This document shows positions 37,759-47,105 of a DNA stretch of 64,000 bases, piece by piece (positions within the stretch are counted from its first letter, which is position 1; the number at the start of each line of letters is the position of its first letter). Source of the stretch: Pseudomonas oryzihabitans (GTDB lineage: Bacteria > Pseudomonadota > Gammaproteobacteria > Pseudomonadales > Pseudomonadaceae). The DNA lies in assembly GCF_006384975.1 (NCBI RefSeq), contig NZ_CP021645.1:1640001-1704000 (forward strand). The letters run 5' to 3'. The notes under the pieces were generated by a model. It saw nothing but the letters and a program-made list of their open reading frames with translations. It did not search any database and was not told the origin of the DNA. The position numbers were made by a program, and so were the translations under genes.

Positions 37759-38331
37759 TTGCGCATCTTGCTCATCGACGACACCCCCAAGCAGGTCGGC
37801 AGGCTCAAGGCCGCCTTGATCGAGGCGGGCTTCGACGTCATCGAAGACTCGGGCCTGACCATCGACCTGCCCGCGCGCATCGAGGCGTTGCGGCCGGATG
37901 TCATCCTGTTCGACACCCAGTCGCCCAGCCGCGACGTGATGGAGCAGGTCGGCCTGGTCAACCGTGACCTGCCCCGTCCCATCGTCATGTTCACCGACGA
38001 ACACGACCCGGCGGTGATGCGCCGCGCCATCCAGTCCGGGGTGAGCGCCTACATCGTCGAGGGCATCCAGACCAGCCGCCTACACGCCATCATCGATGTC
38101 GCCCGGGCGCGCTTCGAGACCGACCAGGCGCTGCGCGCCGAACTCCAGGCCCGTGAGCAACAACTGCTGGAACGCAAGAAGGTCGACCAGGCCAAGGGCC
38201 TGCTGATGAAGATGCGCGGCTGCAGCGAGGACGAGGCCTACACCCTGATGCGGCGCCAGGCCATGAGCAAGCAACAGAAGCTGATCCAAGTGGCCGACCA
38301 GATCATCGCCATGAGCGAATTGCTCGGCTGA
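37759..38331 (+). CDS. nasT: NasT, ANTAR-domain RNA-binding antiterminator
   Basis: The 190-residue protein has an N-terminal receiver-like domain (MRILLIDDTPKQVGRL, VILFDTQSP) and a C-terminal ANTAR domain (about 130-190: LLERKKVDQAKGLLMKMRGCSEDEAYTLMRRQAM). When released from NasS it binds paired hexaloop hairpins in leader RNA and prevents termination. The start is TTG at 37759 with AGGGAG seven bases upstream. The best target in view is the nasA leader at 46997-47078. Confidence 0.94.
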   Translation: MRILLIDDTPKQVGRLKAALIEAGFDVIEDSGLTIDLPARIEALRPDVILFDTQSPSRDVMEQVGLVNRDLPRPIVMFTDEHDPAVMRRAIQSGVSAYIVEGIQTSRLHAIIDVARARFETDQALRAELQAREQQLLERKKVDQAKGLLMKMRGCSEDEAYTLMRRQAMSKQQKLIQVADQIIAMSELLG

Positions 38332-38399
38332 AACACCTTGTAACATCCTGGTAATCAGCACGCTCGAAACTGGCGGTCACCTTCAACCGGAGACCGCCC

Positions 38400-39644
38400 A
38401 TGCGCGCCGTCACTGCCAGCTTCATCTGCGGATTGCTGCTCACTCCACTGGCCCAGGCGGCCAGCCCTCAGCCCGAAGCCTTGCTCACCAGTCTGGAACA
38501 GGCTGGCAAGAGCCCGGCCTTCGCCAAGCTGGAACAGCGCCAGCGTGAGTTGCTGGTACAGCGCCTGCGCCAGGCTGCCCAGCCGTTCGACCAGAGCGGC
38601 ATCGAGCACGTCCGCCAGGGCGCTCCCCTGGCCGACGAGGCGTGGCTGACCGCCCAAGGCTACGACTTCGCCAAGGAAAAACTGCAACAGGACGACATCC
38701 AGGTACTCGAAGGCTTCCGCACGCTGCCGGCGAGCCTGTTGGCGGCCAGTACCGCCACCGTCGTCCGGATCAATCACAGCGCTTCGCCGGCGCTGCAAAA
38801 CCGCGCGGTGCTCGATGCCGATGGCATTGCCTTCCTCTACTACACCGCCGACGCCCTGGGGCCGCGCCTGGGCCAGGCCTTCCTGGACGCCTATGAGCGT
38901 GGCGAGCTGGGCAAGGCCGCAGCCCTGATCAAGGCCTCGGAGGTGAGCACCGCGCCAGCCAAGAAGTATTTCGATTACCCGCGCCCCTTCCTGCGCCCGG
39001 AAAAACCTGTGACCCTGGTGCCAGATCGCGTGGTGGTGGGCGATGGCAAACCCTATGTCGCCTCGGCTGGTGCCTTCCCCAGCGGCCATAGCACCGTGGG
39101 CTACACCGATACCCTGCTGCTCGCTGCCATGCTGCCCGAACGGGCCCCAGCGCTGATCGCCCGAGGGGCCGGCTACGGCTACTCGCGGCAGGTACTCGGC
39201 GTGCACTATCCGCTGGACGTCATCGGCGGGCGCATGATCGCCCAGTACAACGTCGCTCACTACCTGGCCGACCCGGCCTATCGCCGCCTGTTCGACGAGG
39301 CCCGCGAGCAGTTGCGCAGCGCCCTGACCAAAGCCTGCGGCATGGCCCTGGCCCAGTGCGCGGCGGGCGCCCCAGCCGACCAGGATCCCTGGAACAGCCG
39401 CGCGGCCTTCTCCTTCAACCACTACACCCTGACCTACGGACTGCCGGCTGCCGGCTCCGCCACGCAGCCGGTCCAGGTCCCGGAGAACGCCCCCGTTCTG
39501 GCCCAGTCACTGGCCCCGGCGCTCAACGCCACCACCGCGCAGAAACGCCTGGCCAAGCCCTATGGTGTCGCCGAACTGGGCCTGGATCCGGCGCATGCGC
39601 AGTGGCAGCGGCTGGATCTGTTGGATGCCATTCATCAGCACTGA
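38400..39644 (+). CDS. Secreted PAP2-type (class A) acid phosphatase
   Basis: The 414-residue protein has a signal peptide (MRAVTASFICGLLLTPLAQA). The phosphatase motifs are KKYFDYPRPFLRP, PSGHS and SRQVLGVHYPLDV, matching KX6RP - PSGH - SRX5HX3D. It is longer than typical PhoN (about 250), with an extra N-terminal helical region and a C-terminal 100 residues of unknown role. It probably hydrolyses phosphomonoesters in the periplasm. It follows nasT by 68 bases and may be read through from it. Confidence 0.9.
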   Translation: MRAVTASFICGLLLTPLAQAASPQPEALLTSLEQAGKSPAFAKLEQRQRELLVQRLRQAAQPFDQSGIEHVRQGAPLADEAWLTAQGYDFAKEKLQQDDIQVLEGFRTLPASLLAASTATVVRINHSASPALQNRAVLDADGIAFLYYTADALGPRLGQAFLDAYERGELGKAAALIKASEVSTAPAKKYFDYPRPFLRPEKPVTLVPDRVVVGDGKPYVASAGAFPSGHSTVGYTDTLLLAAMLPERAPALIARGAGYGYSRQVLGVHYPLDVIGGRMIAQYNVAHYLADPAYRRLFDEAREQLRSALTKACGMALAQCAAGAPADQDPWNSRAAFSFNHYTLTYGLPAAGSATQPVQVPENAPVLAQSLAPALNATTAQKRLAKPYGVAELGLDPAHAQWQRLDLLDAIHQH

Positions 39645-39763
39645 GCAACCAGTGATCTGAACCTCAGGGACTACCGGCAGGGACGCCGGTTCAAGCGCGT
39701 GGAAGAGACGGGAAAAGAATGCCAACATAACTCTTCCACGGACTCGCTCAATCAAAAGGACTT

Positions 39764-40093
39764 ATGCCCATGAGCTCGCTGCAAGCCGAAATGCTGGTCG
39801 AACAAAAAGTCGCCAACGCCCGCAAATCCACCGGCGCCGCCTACGTCATCTGGTTCTTCCTCGGCATACTTGGCGGTCATCGTTTCTACCTCGGCCGCAC
39901 CGGATCCGGCGCTGCCATGCTGGTGCTCTGGCTGATCGGCTGGGTCACCTTCTTCATTCCCTGGATCGTGACCGGCATCTGGTGCCTGGTCGATGCCTTC
40001 CTCATCCCTGGCATGATCCAGGAGCATCAAGACAAGGTGCGTCAGCAAGCACGCCTGGAAGTGGCCGTGCTGCAGGGTAGCAACTCGCTCTGA
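39764..40093 (+). CDS. TM2 domain membrane protein
   Basis: The 109-residue protein has two membrane helices (AAYVIWFFLGILGGHRFYLGR and AAMLVLWLIGWVTFFIPWIVTGIWCLVDAFLIPG). The GGHRFYLG motif and the DAF turn define the TM2 family, whose function is unknown. AAAGGA precedes the ATG. Upstream, CGTGGAAGAG (39698-39707) and its complement (39731-39740) form a stem in the leader that could end the phosphatase transcript or regulate this gene. Confidence 0.88.
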   Translation: MPMSSLQAEMLVEQKVANARKSTGAAYVIWFFLGILGGHRFYLGRTGSGAAMLVLWLIGWVTFFIPWIVTGIWCLVDAFLIPGMIQEHQDKVRQQARLEVAVLQGSNSL

Positions 40094-40475
40094 TGATTCC
40101 CGGGGCGCTCTGCAAGAGCCGAGCGCTTCACGCGATTTTTCCTCGAAGAGCATAGCGGCTTACGATTGCGGTACGCCGCCGATCACCTACCCTGTCCCGG
40201 ATCGCCCGAAAGGGTGTGGACGTTGGCGTACGTCACTCGACCACTTCCAGTCCCAGGCGTCGCCCCGCGCGCTTCTATCCGTCGCTTCCTGCGCCTTCAA
40301 ACTCACTGCCGAGCTCAAAAGAACCGCTCGCCGTCGTGACGACTGCACGATGGCCCTGTGAAAATCGCTGGGCCGAGCGACGAAGCGCCCCACCCTGGGG
40401 CGAGTGAGCGAGGCCGGTGCAGCGAAGGCCCAGGCTCGCCACCCGCAGCCTGGGCCAATGCGGCCTGCCAAGCTC
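40094..40475. other. Intergenic stretch without recognisable gene
   Basis: Just after the TM2 gene a GCGCTC/GAGCGC hairpin (40105-40126) is followed by ATTTTT and may terminate that gene. The remaining sequence has no frame with family features on either strand. It leads into the sigma-54 promoter of the chemoreceptor. Confidence 0.5.
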
Positions 40476-40491
40476 TGGCAAAGCTATTGCT
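40476..40491 (+). promoter_or_regulatory. Sigma-54 promoter of the chemoreceptor pair
   Basis: TGGCAAAGCTATTGCT matches the -24/-12 pattern TGGCA-N6-TTGCW with the right GG to GC spacing; only the C at position 6 is lost. The expected start site is near 40502, 58 bases before the ATG. Chemotaxis genes under RpoN are common in Pseudomonas. Confidence 0.65.
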
Positions 40492-40559
40492 TGGGATGAT
40501 CGGCCCGGCCAGCCGCTCTTGCGTGGCCGCTCACGGATACCGCGCCTGTTGGAGTCGTC

Positions 40560-41696
40560 ATGGCCGCATCATCCCTCGCTAGCGCTTCACGCTCATCTGC
40601 CACACGCCACTCAGCGCCGTTGCCAGGTCTATCCTCAAGTCTTGGACTGGTGGGTGGCGTCCTGCTGGCAATCCTGGCCACCCTGCTGGCAGCCAACGAC
40701 CAGATCTTCGCCGCGGTCGGCGTCCTCGGTCTATTGTTGCTGCTGGCCTGGCGTTGCCAACTGGCACTGAACCAGCGCCACCGTCAGCACCTGTTCTGGC
40801 ATGCCGAACTTGCCCGGCTGCTGGAGACACCGGCCGACGTCGATCCCGCCAACCTGCTGGTCGCCGCCGCCGAACGACTGGAGCGCAGCGAACGCATTCG
40901 CAGCGAAACGGCCTACGCCAGCCAGGCCCTGGGGCGACTGAGCGAGCTGTCCCATCGACAGGGCAACGAGCAGGAGCGTGGCATCGCCATGATCGCCGCG
41001 GCAGCCGAGGAAATCGAACGCACCCTGGCCAGCATTCGATCCCTGGCCGACGCCGCTGGCGAGGCCTTCGCCGACAGCCACGGGCAGAGCCTCGCCGGCC
41101 ATGCCAGCGCCTGCCAACTGGGCGAAGGGATGGCATCCATCCGGCATAGCCTGGATGCCACCTCGACCACGGTGAACACCCTGCTCAGCGGTACCCAACA
41201 CGTGGAGCAGGCCGTGGTGGCCATTCAGCAACTGGCGCGACAAACCCAGCTGCTGGCGCTGAACGCCTCGATAGAGGCGGCGCGCGCCGGCGAACAGGGC
41301 CGGGGCTTCGCCGTGGTCGCCGAGGAAGTACGCCATCTCGCCCAGGCCACCGATCAGGCGACCCGCAGTATCACCGAGGTTACCGGCACCATCGTGACCG
41401 CGATCCGCCAGGTCGCCAGCCAAGTCGGCGAACACGACGGTCTGCTCGGCCACGAACACAGCCGTTGCGGGCGTCTGGCCGGCGAGCTGGACGCCATCGC
41501 CCAACGCAGCCAGAGCAACCTCGAGCAACTCGGCCAGATGCGCCAGGCCCTGACCGAACATGGCCAGGCCAATCACGCCTTGAGCGAACAATTGCAGCAG
41601 TTGCACCTTGGTGCTCAGGCCTACGCCGAGCAGCGCGAAGCCCTGCACGAGCTTACCGACTATCTGCGCAAGCTGACCGGGAGGGTGCGGCCATGA
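40560..41696 (+). CDS. Methyl-accepting chemotaxis protein without sensory domain
   Basis: The 378-residue protein has two adjacent membrane helices (about 29-45 and 48-64) joined by a turn of a few residues, so there is no periplasmic ligand domain and no HAMP motif that I can see. The cytoplasmic part is the MCP coiled hairpin with the CheA/CheW contact tip [28 protein letters not shown]. It must sense through the membrane, the cytoplasm or a partner. Its TGA overlaps the ATG of the NIT-like gene, which points to that protein as the partner. GGAG stands six bases before the ATG. Confidence 0.88.
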   Translation: MAASSLASASRSSATRHSAPLPGLSSSLGLVGGVLLAILATLLAANDQIFAAVGVLGLLLLLAWRCQLALNQRHRQHLFWHAELARLLETPADVDPANLLVAAAERLERSERIRSETAYASQALGRLSELSHRQGNEQERGIAMIAAAAEEIERTLASIRSLADAAGEAFADSHGQSLAGHASACQLGEGMASIRHSLDATSTTVNTLLSGTQHVEQAVVAIQQLARQTQLLALNASIEAARAGEQGRGFAVVAEEVRHLAQATDQATRSITEVTGTIVTAIRQVASQVGEHDGLLGHEHSRCGRLAGELDAIAQRSQSNLEQLGQMRQALTEHGQANHALSEQLQQLHLGAQAYAEQREALHELTDYLRKLTGRVRP

Positions 41697-42415
41697 CGCT
41701 GCTGACCACGCTGCTTACCGCCGCCAGTCTGTCCGCCGGCCTGGTGATTGGCTGGAATCGATTGGAGCGCCGTCGGACCCAGGATTCCAGCCTGGAGCTC
41801 ATCCTGCGCCTGCAGGTGGGTCTCGACCTGCTGCAGGGTGTCCAGCAGCATCGTGGACTCGGCGGCCAGGATGGTCGCGAAGCCCAGGAGCGCCGCGCGA
41901 TGCTGCAACAGCGACTGGAGCCGCTGTGGCAGCAGTGGGCACATGAGGCGCAATACCAGGGCTGGCAACAGCTGCGCCAGGCGCCGGCTGATCTGGACGC
42001 CCATTGCCAACTGATCGAAGCCTTGCTGCAGCGTTGGCGATTGTTGGAATTACACCTGCGCTCGCTGCATCCCGCCCGACCATCCCTGGTGGAGCGCTGC
42101 CAAGCCATCGAAAACCTGGGACTGATTCGAGGCCTGAGTGTGCGCGCAGCGCGTCATCCACGTTGTCCGTTGGAATTCCAGGTACGCCTGAAATACCTCT
42201 GCGAGCAACTGCACAATGGTCAGGTCGAACCCGCGCTGGCCCAGGCGTTGGAAAAGCTGCGGAACGACCTGTTGGAAGCGCCCCGCACTACCCTCAGTCC
42301 GGAAGCCTGCTACGCCCTGCTCACCCCCTTGATCGACGCCCGCCTGGAGGCGTTGCGCCCCCTGGTGCGTCTCGACATGACAAAGGGCTCGACAAGCGCA
42401 GCGACCTGCGGCTAA
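41693..42415 (+). CDS. Membrane-anchored NIT-like sensory protein (partner of the chemoreceptor)
   Basis: The 240-residue protein has one N-terminal membrane helix ([21 protein letters not shown]) and a helical domain of about 215 residues. Two stretches, [16 protein letters not shown] and [17 protein letters not shown], resemble the LQxERGLS helices of nitrate/nitrite-sensing NIT domains; the likeness is partial. It overlaps the receptor gene by four bases (ATGA), is under the same sigma-54 promoter, and lies between nasST and nasA. A ligand-sensing subunit for the receptor is the best reading, with nitrate or nitrite the first guess. The family assignment is tentative. Confidence 0.5.
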   Translation: MTLLTTLLTAASLSAGLVIGWNRLERRRTQDSSLELILRLQVGLDLLQGVQQHRGLGGQDGREAQERRAMLQQRLEPLWQQWAHEAQYQGWQQLRQAPADLDAHCQLIEALLQRWRLLELHLRSLHPARPSLVERCQAIENLGLIRGLSVRAARHPRCPLEFQVRLKYLCEQLHNGQVEPALAQALEKLRNDLLEAPRTTLSPEACYALLTPLIDARLEALRPLVRLDMTKGSTSAATCG

Positions 42416-42489
42416 TGTCCGCTGCAGGTCACATGCCGTGACCCACGTCGCTCGGACGGTTCCGGGCGCTTACGTACTTCGAGGAACGC

Positions 42490-43731
42490 ATGACTGATTC
42501 CAGTCCCGTGCGCCGCTTTGCGCGCATCGATCGCCTGCCCCCCTACGTCTTCAATATCACCGCCGAACTCAAGATGGCCGCTCGCCGGCGTGGCGAGGAC
42601 ATCATCGACCTGTCCATGGGCAACCCCGACGGGCCGACGCCGCCGCATATCGTCGAGAAGCTCTGCCAGGTCGCCCAGCGCGAAGACACCCACGGTTACT
42701 CCAGCTCCAAGGGCATTCCCCGGCTGCGGCGCGCCATCTCCCATTGGTATCGCGACCGCTACCAGGTAGAGATCGATGCCGACAGCGAAGCCATCGTCAC
42801 CATCGGCTCCAAGGAAGGCCTGGCACACCTGATGCTGGCCACCCTGGATGCCGGCGATACCGTGCTGGTGCCCAATCCGAGCTATCCGATCCACATCTAC
42901 GGCGCGGTGATCGCCGGCGCCCAGGTGCGTTCGGTGCCCCTGGTGCAGGGCATGGACTTCTTCGCCGAACTGGAGCGGGCCATCCGCGAGAGCATTCCCA
43001 AGCCGAAGATGATGATCCTCGGCTTCCCCTCCAACCCCACCGCCCAGTGCGTGGAGCTGGACTTCTTCGAGCGCGTGGTGGAACTGGCCAAGCGCTACAA
43101 CGTGCTGGTGGTGCACGACCTGGCCTATGCCGACATCGTCTTCGACGGCTGGCAGGCGCCCTCCATCATGCAGGTGCCCGGCGCCAAGGACATCGCGGTG
43201 GAGTTCTTCACCCTGTCCAAGAGCTACAACATGGCCGGCTGGCGGATCGGCTTCATGGTCGGCAATCCCGAGCTGGTCGCGGCCCTGGCGCGGATCAAGA
43301 GCTATCACGACTACGGCACCTTCACCCCGCTGCAGGTGGCCGCCATCGCCGCCCTCGAAGGTGACCAGCAGTGCGTGCGCGACATCGCCCAGCAGTACCA
43401 GCAGCGCCGTGACGTGCTGGTACGTGGCCTGCACGAGGCCGGTTGGATGGTGGAGAATCCCAAGGCGTCCATGTATGTCTGGGCCAAGATTCCCGAGCCC
43501 TATGCCCACCTGGGTTCGCTGGAATTCGCTAAGAAGCTCCTGGCCGAGGCCAAGGTCTGCGTCTCGCCCGGCCTGGGCTTCGGCGACTATGGCGATGACC
43601 ATGTGAGATTCGCCCTGATCGAGAATCAGGACCGCATCCGCCAGGCGGTGCGCGGCATCAAGCAGATGTTCCGCGCCGACGGCCTGCTGCCTCGCGCGCC
43701 TGCGCGCAAGTCCGGCGTCGAGCCCGCCTGA
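42490..43731 (+). CDS. alaC: Alanine transaminase AlaC-type aminotransferase
   Basis: The 413-residue fold-type I PLP enzyme has its PLP Lys in [16 protein letters not shown]. Other conserved sites are [45 protein letters not shown] and [12 protein letters not shown]. This is the YfdZ/AlaC subgroup making alanine from pyruvate and glutamate. It stands alone after the chemoreceptor pair, with GAGG upstream of the ATG. Related methionine or diaminopimelate transaminases are the main alternative. Confidence 0.92.
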   Translation: MTDSSPVRRFARIDRLPPYVFNITAELKMAARRRGEDIIDLSMGNPDGPTPPHIVEKLCQVAQREDTHGYSSSKGIPRLRRAISHWYRDRYQVEIDADSEAIVTIGSKEGLAHLMLATLDAGDTVLVPNPSYPIHIYGAVIAGAQVRSVPLVQGMDFFAELERAIRESIPKPKMMILGFPSNPTAQCVELDFFERVVELAKRYNVLVVHDLAYADIVFDGWQAPSIMQVPGAKDIAVEFFTLSKSYNMAGWRIGFMVGNPELVAALARIKSYHDYGTFTPLQVAAIAALEGDQQCVRDIAQQYQQRRDVLVRGLHEAGWMVENPKASMYVWAKIPEPYAHLGSLEFAKKLLAEAKVCVSPGLGFGDYGDDHVRFALIENQDRIRQAVRGIKQMFRADGLLPRAPARKSGVEPA

Positions 43732-43835
43732 GATGAGGTAGGGCGCCACCGTGCCGCCGACCGGCGGCGCGGCTGGCGCTTGCCAGGAACCTGGGTCCAG
43801 GCTATAAGCAGACTATTCGTCTCCAGGGCACCGCC

Positions 43836-44030
43836 ATGCTGAAAGGCCTGTTCAACCTGCTCAAATCGCCCTCCGCGGACGAGCTCAAGCTGGCCGCGAG
43901 CATCAACAACTCCTACAAGTCCATGCGTGTGGTCGGTCGCGGCACGGTGCGCATCGATCCGGCGGAAGTCTTCGACTCCCCCGAATTCAAGGAAGACCTG
44001 GACCGCGCCCGGCGGCTCATCAACAGCTGA
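43836..44030 (+). CDS. Hypothetical 64-residue protein
   Basis: The short, mostly helical cytoplasmic protein is MLKGLFNLLKSPSADELKLA with a charged C-terminal half (SPEFKEDLDRARRLINS). I recognise no family. Its TGA overlaps the ATG of the next gene (TGATG at 44028-44032), so the two are co-translated and probably work together. Codon use is like the neighbours'. Confidence 0.7.
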   Translation: MLKGLFNLLKSPSADELKLAASINNSYKSMRVVGRGTVRIDPAEVFDSPEFKEDLDRARRLINS

Positions 44031-44785
44031 TGTTCCTGCTGCTGCTCCTGCCGATCCTGGTCAGCGGCTTTCTCGTCTGTCACAAGCACCCGCTGTACTT
44101 CTATCGCCTGCACCGCTACGAGGGGCAGTATCTCTATCTGCAAAGCGCCCGCTTCGGGCTGTTCTGCACCCTCCTCGCCGTGATCCTGCACCTGGGCCTC
44201 GCCCAGCTCGTCCAAGAGCGTGCCTGGTCGCTTGGGGGCAGGACCTTCTCGCTGGACTATTTCGCCGGCCTCGCCGAGCTGCTGCGCCGGACCGGCACCC
44301 TGGAAGATACGTTGCAAGCCGCCTGGATCCTGCTGGTGACGGTGACCGCCCTGCTGGTCCCCAGCGCCTGGGCGGCGCTGGCGCGCGGCACCATCAAGCG
44401 CAAGTACGGCCTCAGCGAGGACAATTACCGCACCTTCATCCTCGCCGGCATCCTCAAGGACAGCCCGCTGGACGACCTGCTGATGACCGCCTCCATCAAC
44501 AAGGAGACGCTGATGCTGACCCTGGAGGAGCGCAAGGTGTACGTCGGCCGCATTACCACCCTCGGTGAGCCGAGCGAAACCCAGGGCGCGGACCAGGACG
44601 TCTGCATCAAGCCGATCATGAGTGGCTACCGCGACAAGGACAAACTCTGGGTGACCTTCACCACCCATTATGCGGACAAGGGCAAGGACATCTACCTGAC
44701 CCTGAAACAAAGCCAGATCGTCTCGGCGACGCGCTTCGATTTCGACGCCTATGAGGCGTTTCGCTCAAGCGTAAGCCGCAATTGA
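44030..44785 (+). CDS. Hypothetical membrane protein with C-terminal soluble domain
   Basis: The 251-residue protein has helices at about 1-15, 38-58 and 92-117, then a soluble domain (125-251) with predicted mixed strands (KETLMLTLEERKVYVGRITTLGE, DKLWVTFTTHYADKGKDIYLTL). The N-terminal half has HKHPLYFYRLHRYEGQYLYLQSARFG. I do not recognise the family. It is coupled to the 64-residue gene upstream and followed by a hairpin at 44846-44869. Confidence 0.72.
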   Translation: MFLLLLLPILVSGFLVCHKHPLYFYRLHRYEGQYLYLQSARFGLFCTLLAVILHLGLAQLVQERAWSLGGRTFSLDYFAGLAELLRRTGTLEDTLQAAWILLVTVTALLVPSAWAALARGTIKRKYGLSEDNYRTFILAGILKDSPLDDLLMTASINKETLMLTLEERKVYVGRITTLGEPSETQGADQDVCIKPIMSGYRDKDKLWVTFTTHYADKGKDIYLTLKQSQIVSATRFDFDAYEAFRSSVSRN

Positions 44786-44845
44786 CGCGGCTTCCGCAGA
44801 TATCCACGGGGAACGTATGACTTTTTAGGCGGGTCCCATTTGCAG

Positions 44846-44869
44846 GGCGGCCACCACAGCGGTGCCGCC
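44846..44869 (+). terminator. Hairpin after the two-gene hypothetical unit
   Basis: GGCGG-CACC pairs with GGTG-CCGCC, with one bulged base and loop ACAGC. TTCTCATTCT follows. It is a plausible but not strong terminator. Confidence 0.5.
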
Positions 44870-44903
44870 TTCTCATTCTGCCTAGGAAATCAGGAGCACC
44901 CTC

Positions 44904-45419
44904 ATGACGCCCATGCTGAAGAAAGCTTCCAGCCTGTCCCTCGCCATCCTGTTCGCCGCCGGTGTCGGTCTGGCCCAGGCCGCCGACCAGCTGTTGCCGG
45001 CGCAATTCGTCGACGACGCCTCGGCCAAGGGCATCGCCGAGATCGAAGCGGGCAAGCTGGCGCTGGAAAAGAGCCAGTCGCAGGACATCAAGAGTTTCGC
45101 CCAGCAGATGATCGATGACCACACCAAGGCCAACGCGCAATTGAAGAGTCTGGCCCAGCAGAAGAAGCTGGAAGTCTCCAGCGACGCCGAGCTGATGGAC
45201 AAGGCCAAGGCCATGATCCTGCAGGTGCGTGACGACTCCTTCGATCGCTCCTACGCCAACAACCAGGTCGTGGCCCACGAGCAGACCATCGCGATCTTCC
45301 GCACCGAAGCCGAGACCAGCAAGGACGCCGAACTGAAGGCCTTCGCCCAGAAGACTCTGCCGACGCTGGAGCACCACCTCCAGGAAGCCAAGGCGCTGCA
45401 GAGCAAGTACGCGAAGTAG
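44904..45419 (+). CDS. DUF4142 secreted protein
   Basis: The 171-residue protein has a signal peptide (LSLAILFAAGVGLAQA, cut before ADQLL). The DUF4142 body is a ferritin-like helical bundle: DDASAKGIAEIEAGKLALEKSQ, DIKSFAQQMIDDHTKANAQL and LPTLEHHLQEAKAL. Members are periplasmic and appear in stress contexts; the ligand is unknown. CAGGAGCACCC precedes the ATG. The IS110 copy 1 has landed in the REP directly downstream. Confidence 0.9.
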   Translation: MTPMLKKASSLSLAILFAAGVGLAQAADQLLPAQFVDDASAKGIAEIEAGKLALEKSQSQDIKSFAQQMIDDHTKANAQLKSLAQQKKLEVSSDAELMDKAKAMILQVRDDSFDRSYANNQVVAHEQTIAIFRTEAETSKDAELKAFAQKTLPTLEHHLQEAKALQSKYAK

Positions 45420-45486
45420 CTGCAAGCCTATTATCGCGGCCATGGGCCGCTTGTGTCTTGGCTTGCCGTTAGGATGAAGGTGAGAG

Positions 45487-45628
45487 CAGCAGGGGGCAGG
45501 CTGTAGGGCCGCAGTGTTCGAGCACGTGTAGGAGCCGGTCCCGCCCCCTGCTGACCTCTGACGTCCTAGCCCGAACAGTTGATCGAGCTTCTACCTCGAA
45601 CCGCACAAGCGTGGGCCTTCGTCAGAGG
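45487..45628 (+). ncRNA. Predicted bridge RNA of IS110 copy 1
   Basis: There are two stem-loops. Stem 1 pairs CAGCAGGGGGC (45487-45497) with GCCCCCTGCTG (45543-45553). Its loop holds GGGCCGC (45506-45512), identical to the left target half, and TGTAGGAGC (45527-45535), the complement of the right target half GCTCCTACA. Stem 2 pairs CCTCTGACG (45555-45563) with CGTCAGAGG (45620-45628). Its loop holds ACAGTTG (45575-45581), identical to the element's right end, and CACAAGCG (45604-45611), the complement of the left-end junction CGCTTGTG. This is the target-loop and donor-loop arrangement of IS110 bridge RNAs. Transcript ends are not determined. Confidence 0.8.
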
Positions 45629-45675
45629 CGCTCTCCTCACCAGTATAGGAGGACCTGACGATGAAGGCAGCCTAG

Positions 45676-46593
<918 letters not shown>

Positions 46594-46612
46594 GAAGACA
46601 GTTGCTCCTACA

Positions 46613-46800
46613 GCGAGTGATGATTTTGTAGGAGCAGCCGTATCGGCGGATCGCCATGGCCACGATAAGCAGGAGCAGCGCCGTAGCGTGGAAAACGGCG
46701 CAGCCTTTTCCACTGGGAACCTGCGGAGACACGCGCCCTCACCCCAACCCTCTCCCAAAGGGAGAGGGAGCTGTCCGAGCAGGCGTTAGTTTCCTTCTGT
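46613..46800. repeat. REP and hairpin repeats right of IS110 copy 1
   Basis: TGTAGGAGCAGCC at about 46628 faces the GCTCCTACA at the IS end, forming the second half of an inverted REP pair. A GTGGAAAA/TTTTCCAC hairpin (46688-46713) and a CCCTCTCC/GGAGAGGG palindrome (46748-46768) follow. The same two units recur at 60864-60945 and the first also at 14632-14655. The rest of the gap to the nasA leader (46801-46990) shows no gene; the nasA promoter should lie there. Confidence 0.7.
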
Positions 46801-46996
46801 TTAATCACCGCGCCTCAGGCTTGGTAATAGCTGCCCGTTTCTATAGCACTATGAAGCGCCAATAAAGGGCAACTCTCGACAACAGCGCCCGATCATTGTG
46901 CAGCACCTGGCCTAGATTTTCCGCCACGATGCCCTCAAGGCGGGTCAACACCGGGCTTGTCCGACTTGGCGTCGCTCTTGCAATGCCTTGGGTAGC

Positions 46997-47078
46997 GGTG
47001 GCCAACGGCGGTCACCCCAACCGACAAAGGCGTCAGTTCACCTCCCGGCAACGGGTAAGGGTGACTGGCGCTTTTTTT
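46997..47078 (+). promoter_or_regulatory. NasT-responsive attenuator leader of nasA
   Basis: A hairpin GGTGGCC/GGTCACC (46997-47016) carries the six-base loop AACGGC, with A at position 1 and G at position 4, the signature recognised by ANTAR proteins. Fourteen bases later a long terminator begins: GCGTCAG-T-TCACC with GGGTGACTGGCGC, an inner CCCG-GCAA-CGGG stem with a GNRA tetraloop, then seven T (47072-47078), 27 bases before the nasA ATG. NasT binding should prevent this terminator. A first ANTAR hairpin is expected upstream, but I could not place one securely. Confidence 0.72.
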
Positions 47079-47105
47079 ATGTCCGTGACGTGCCCGAGGT
47101 GCCCC

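Noticed and set aside
46895..46940. Possible sigma-54 promoter for nasA (TGGCCTAGATTTTCC)
   Set aside because: The -12 half lacks the required GC, so I do not report it.
46940..46990. First ANTAR hairpin in the nasA leader
   Set aside because: Candidates such as CGAC-TTGGC-GTCG lack a six-base loop with A1 and G4, so I could not support it.
46896..47105. N-terminal extension of NasA by 70 codons
   Set aside because: This stretch is the attenuator leader, with an ANTAR hairpin and terminator; it has no family homology.
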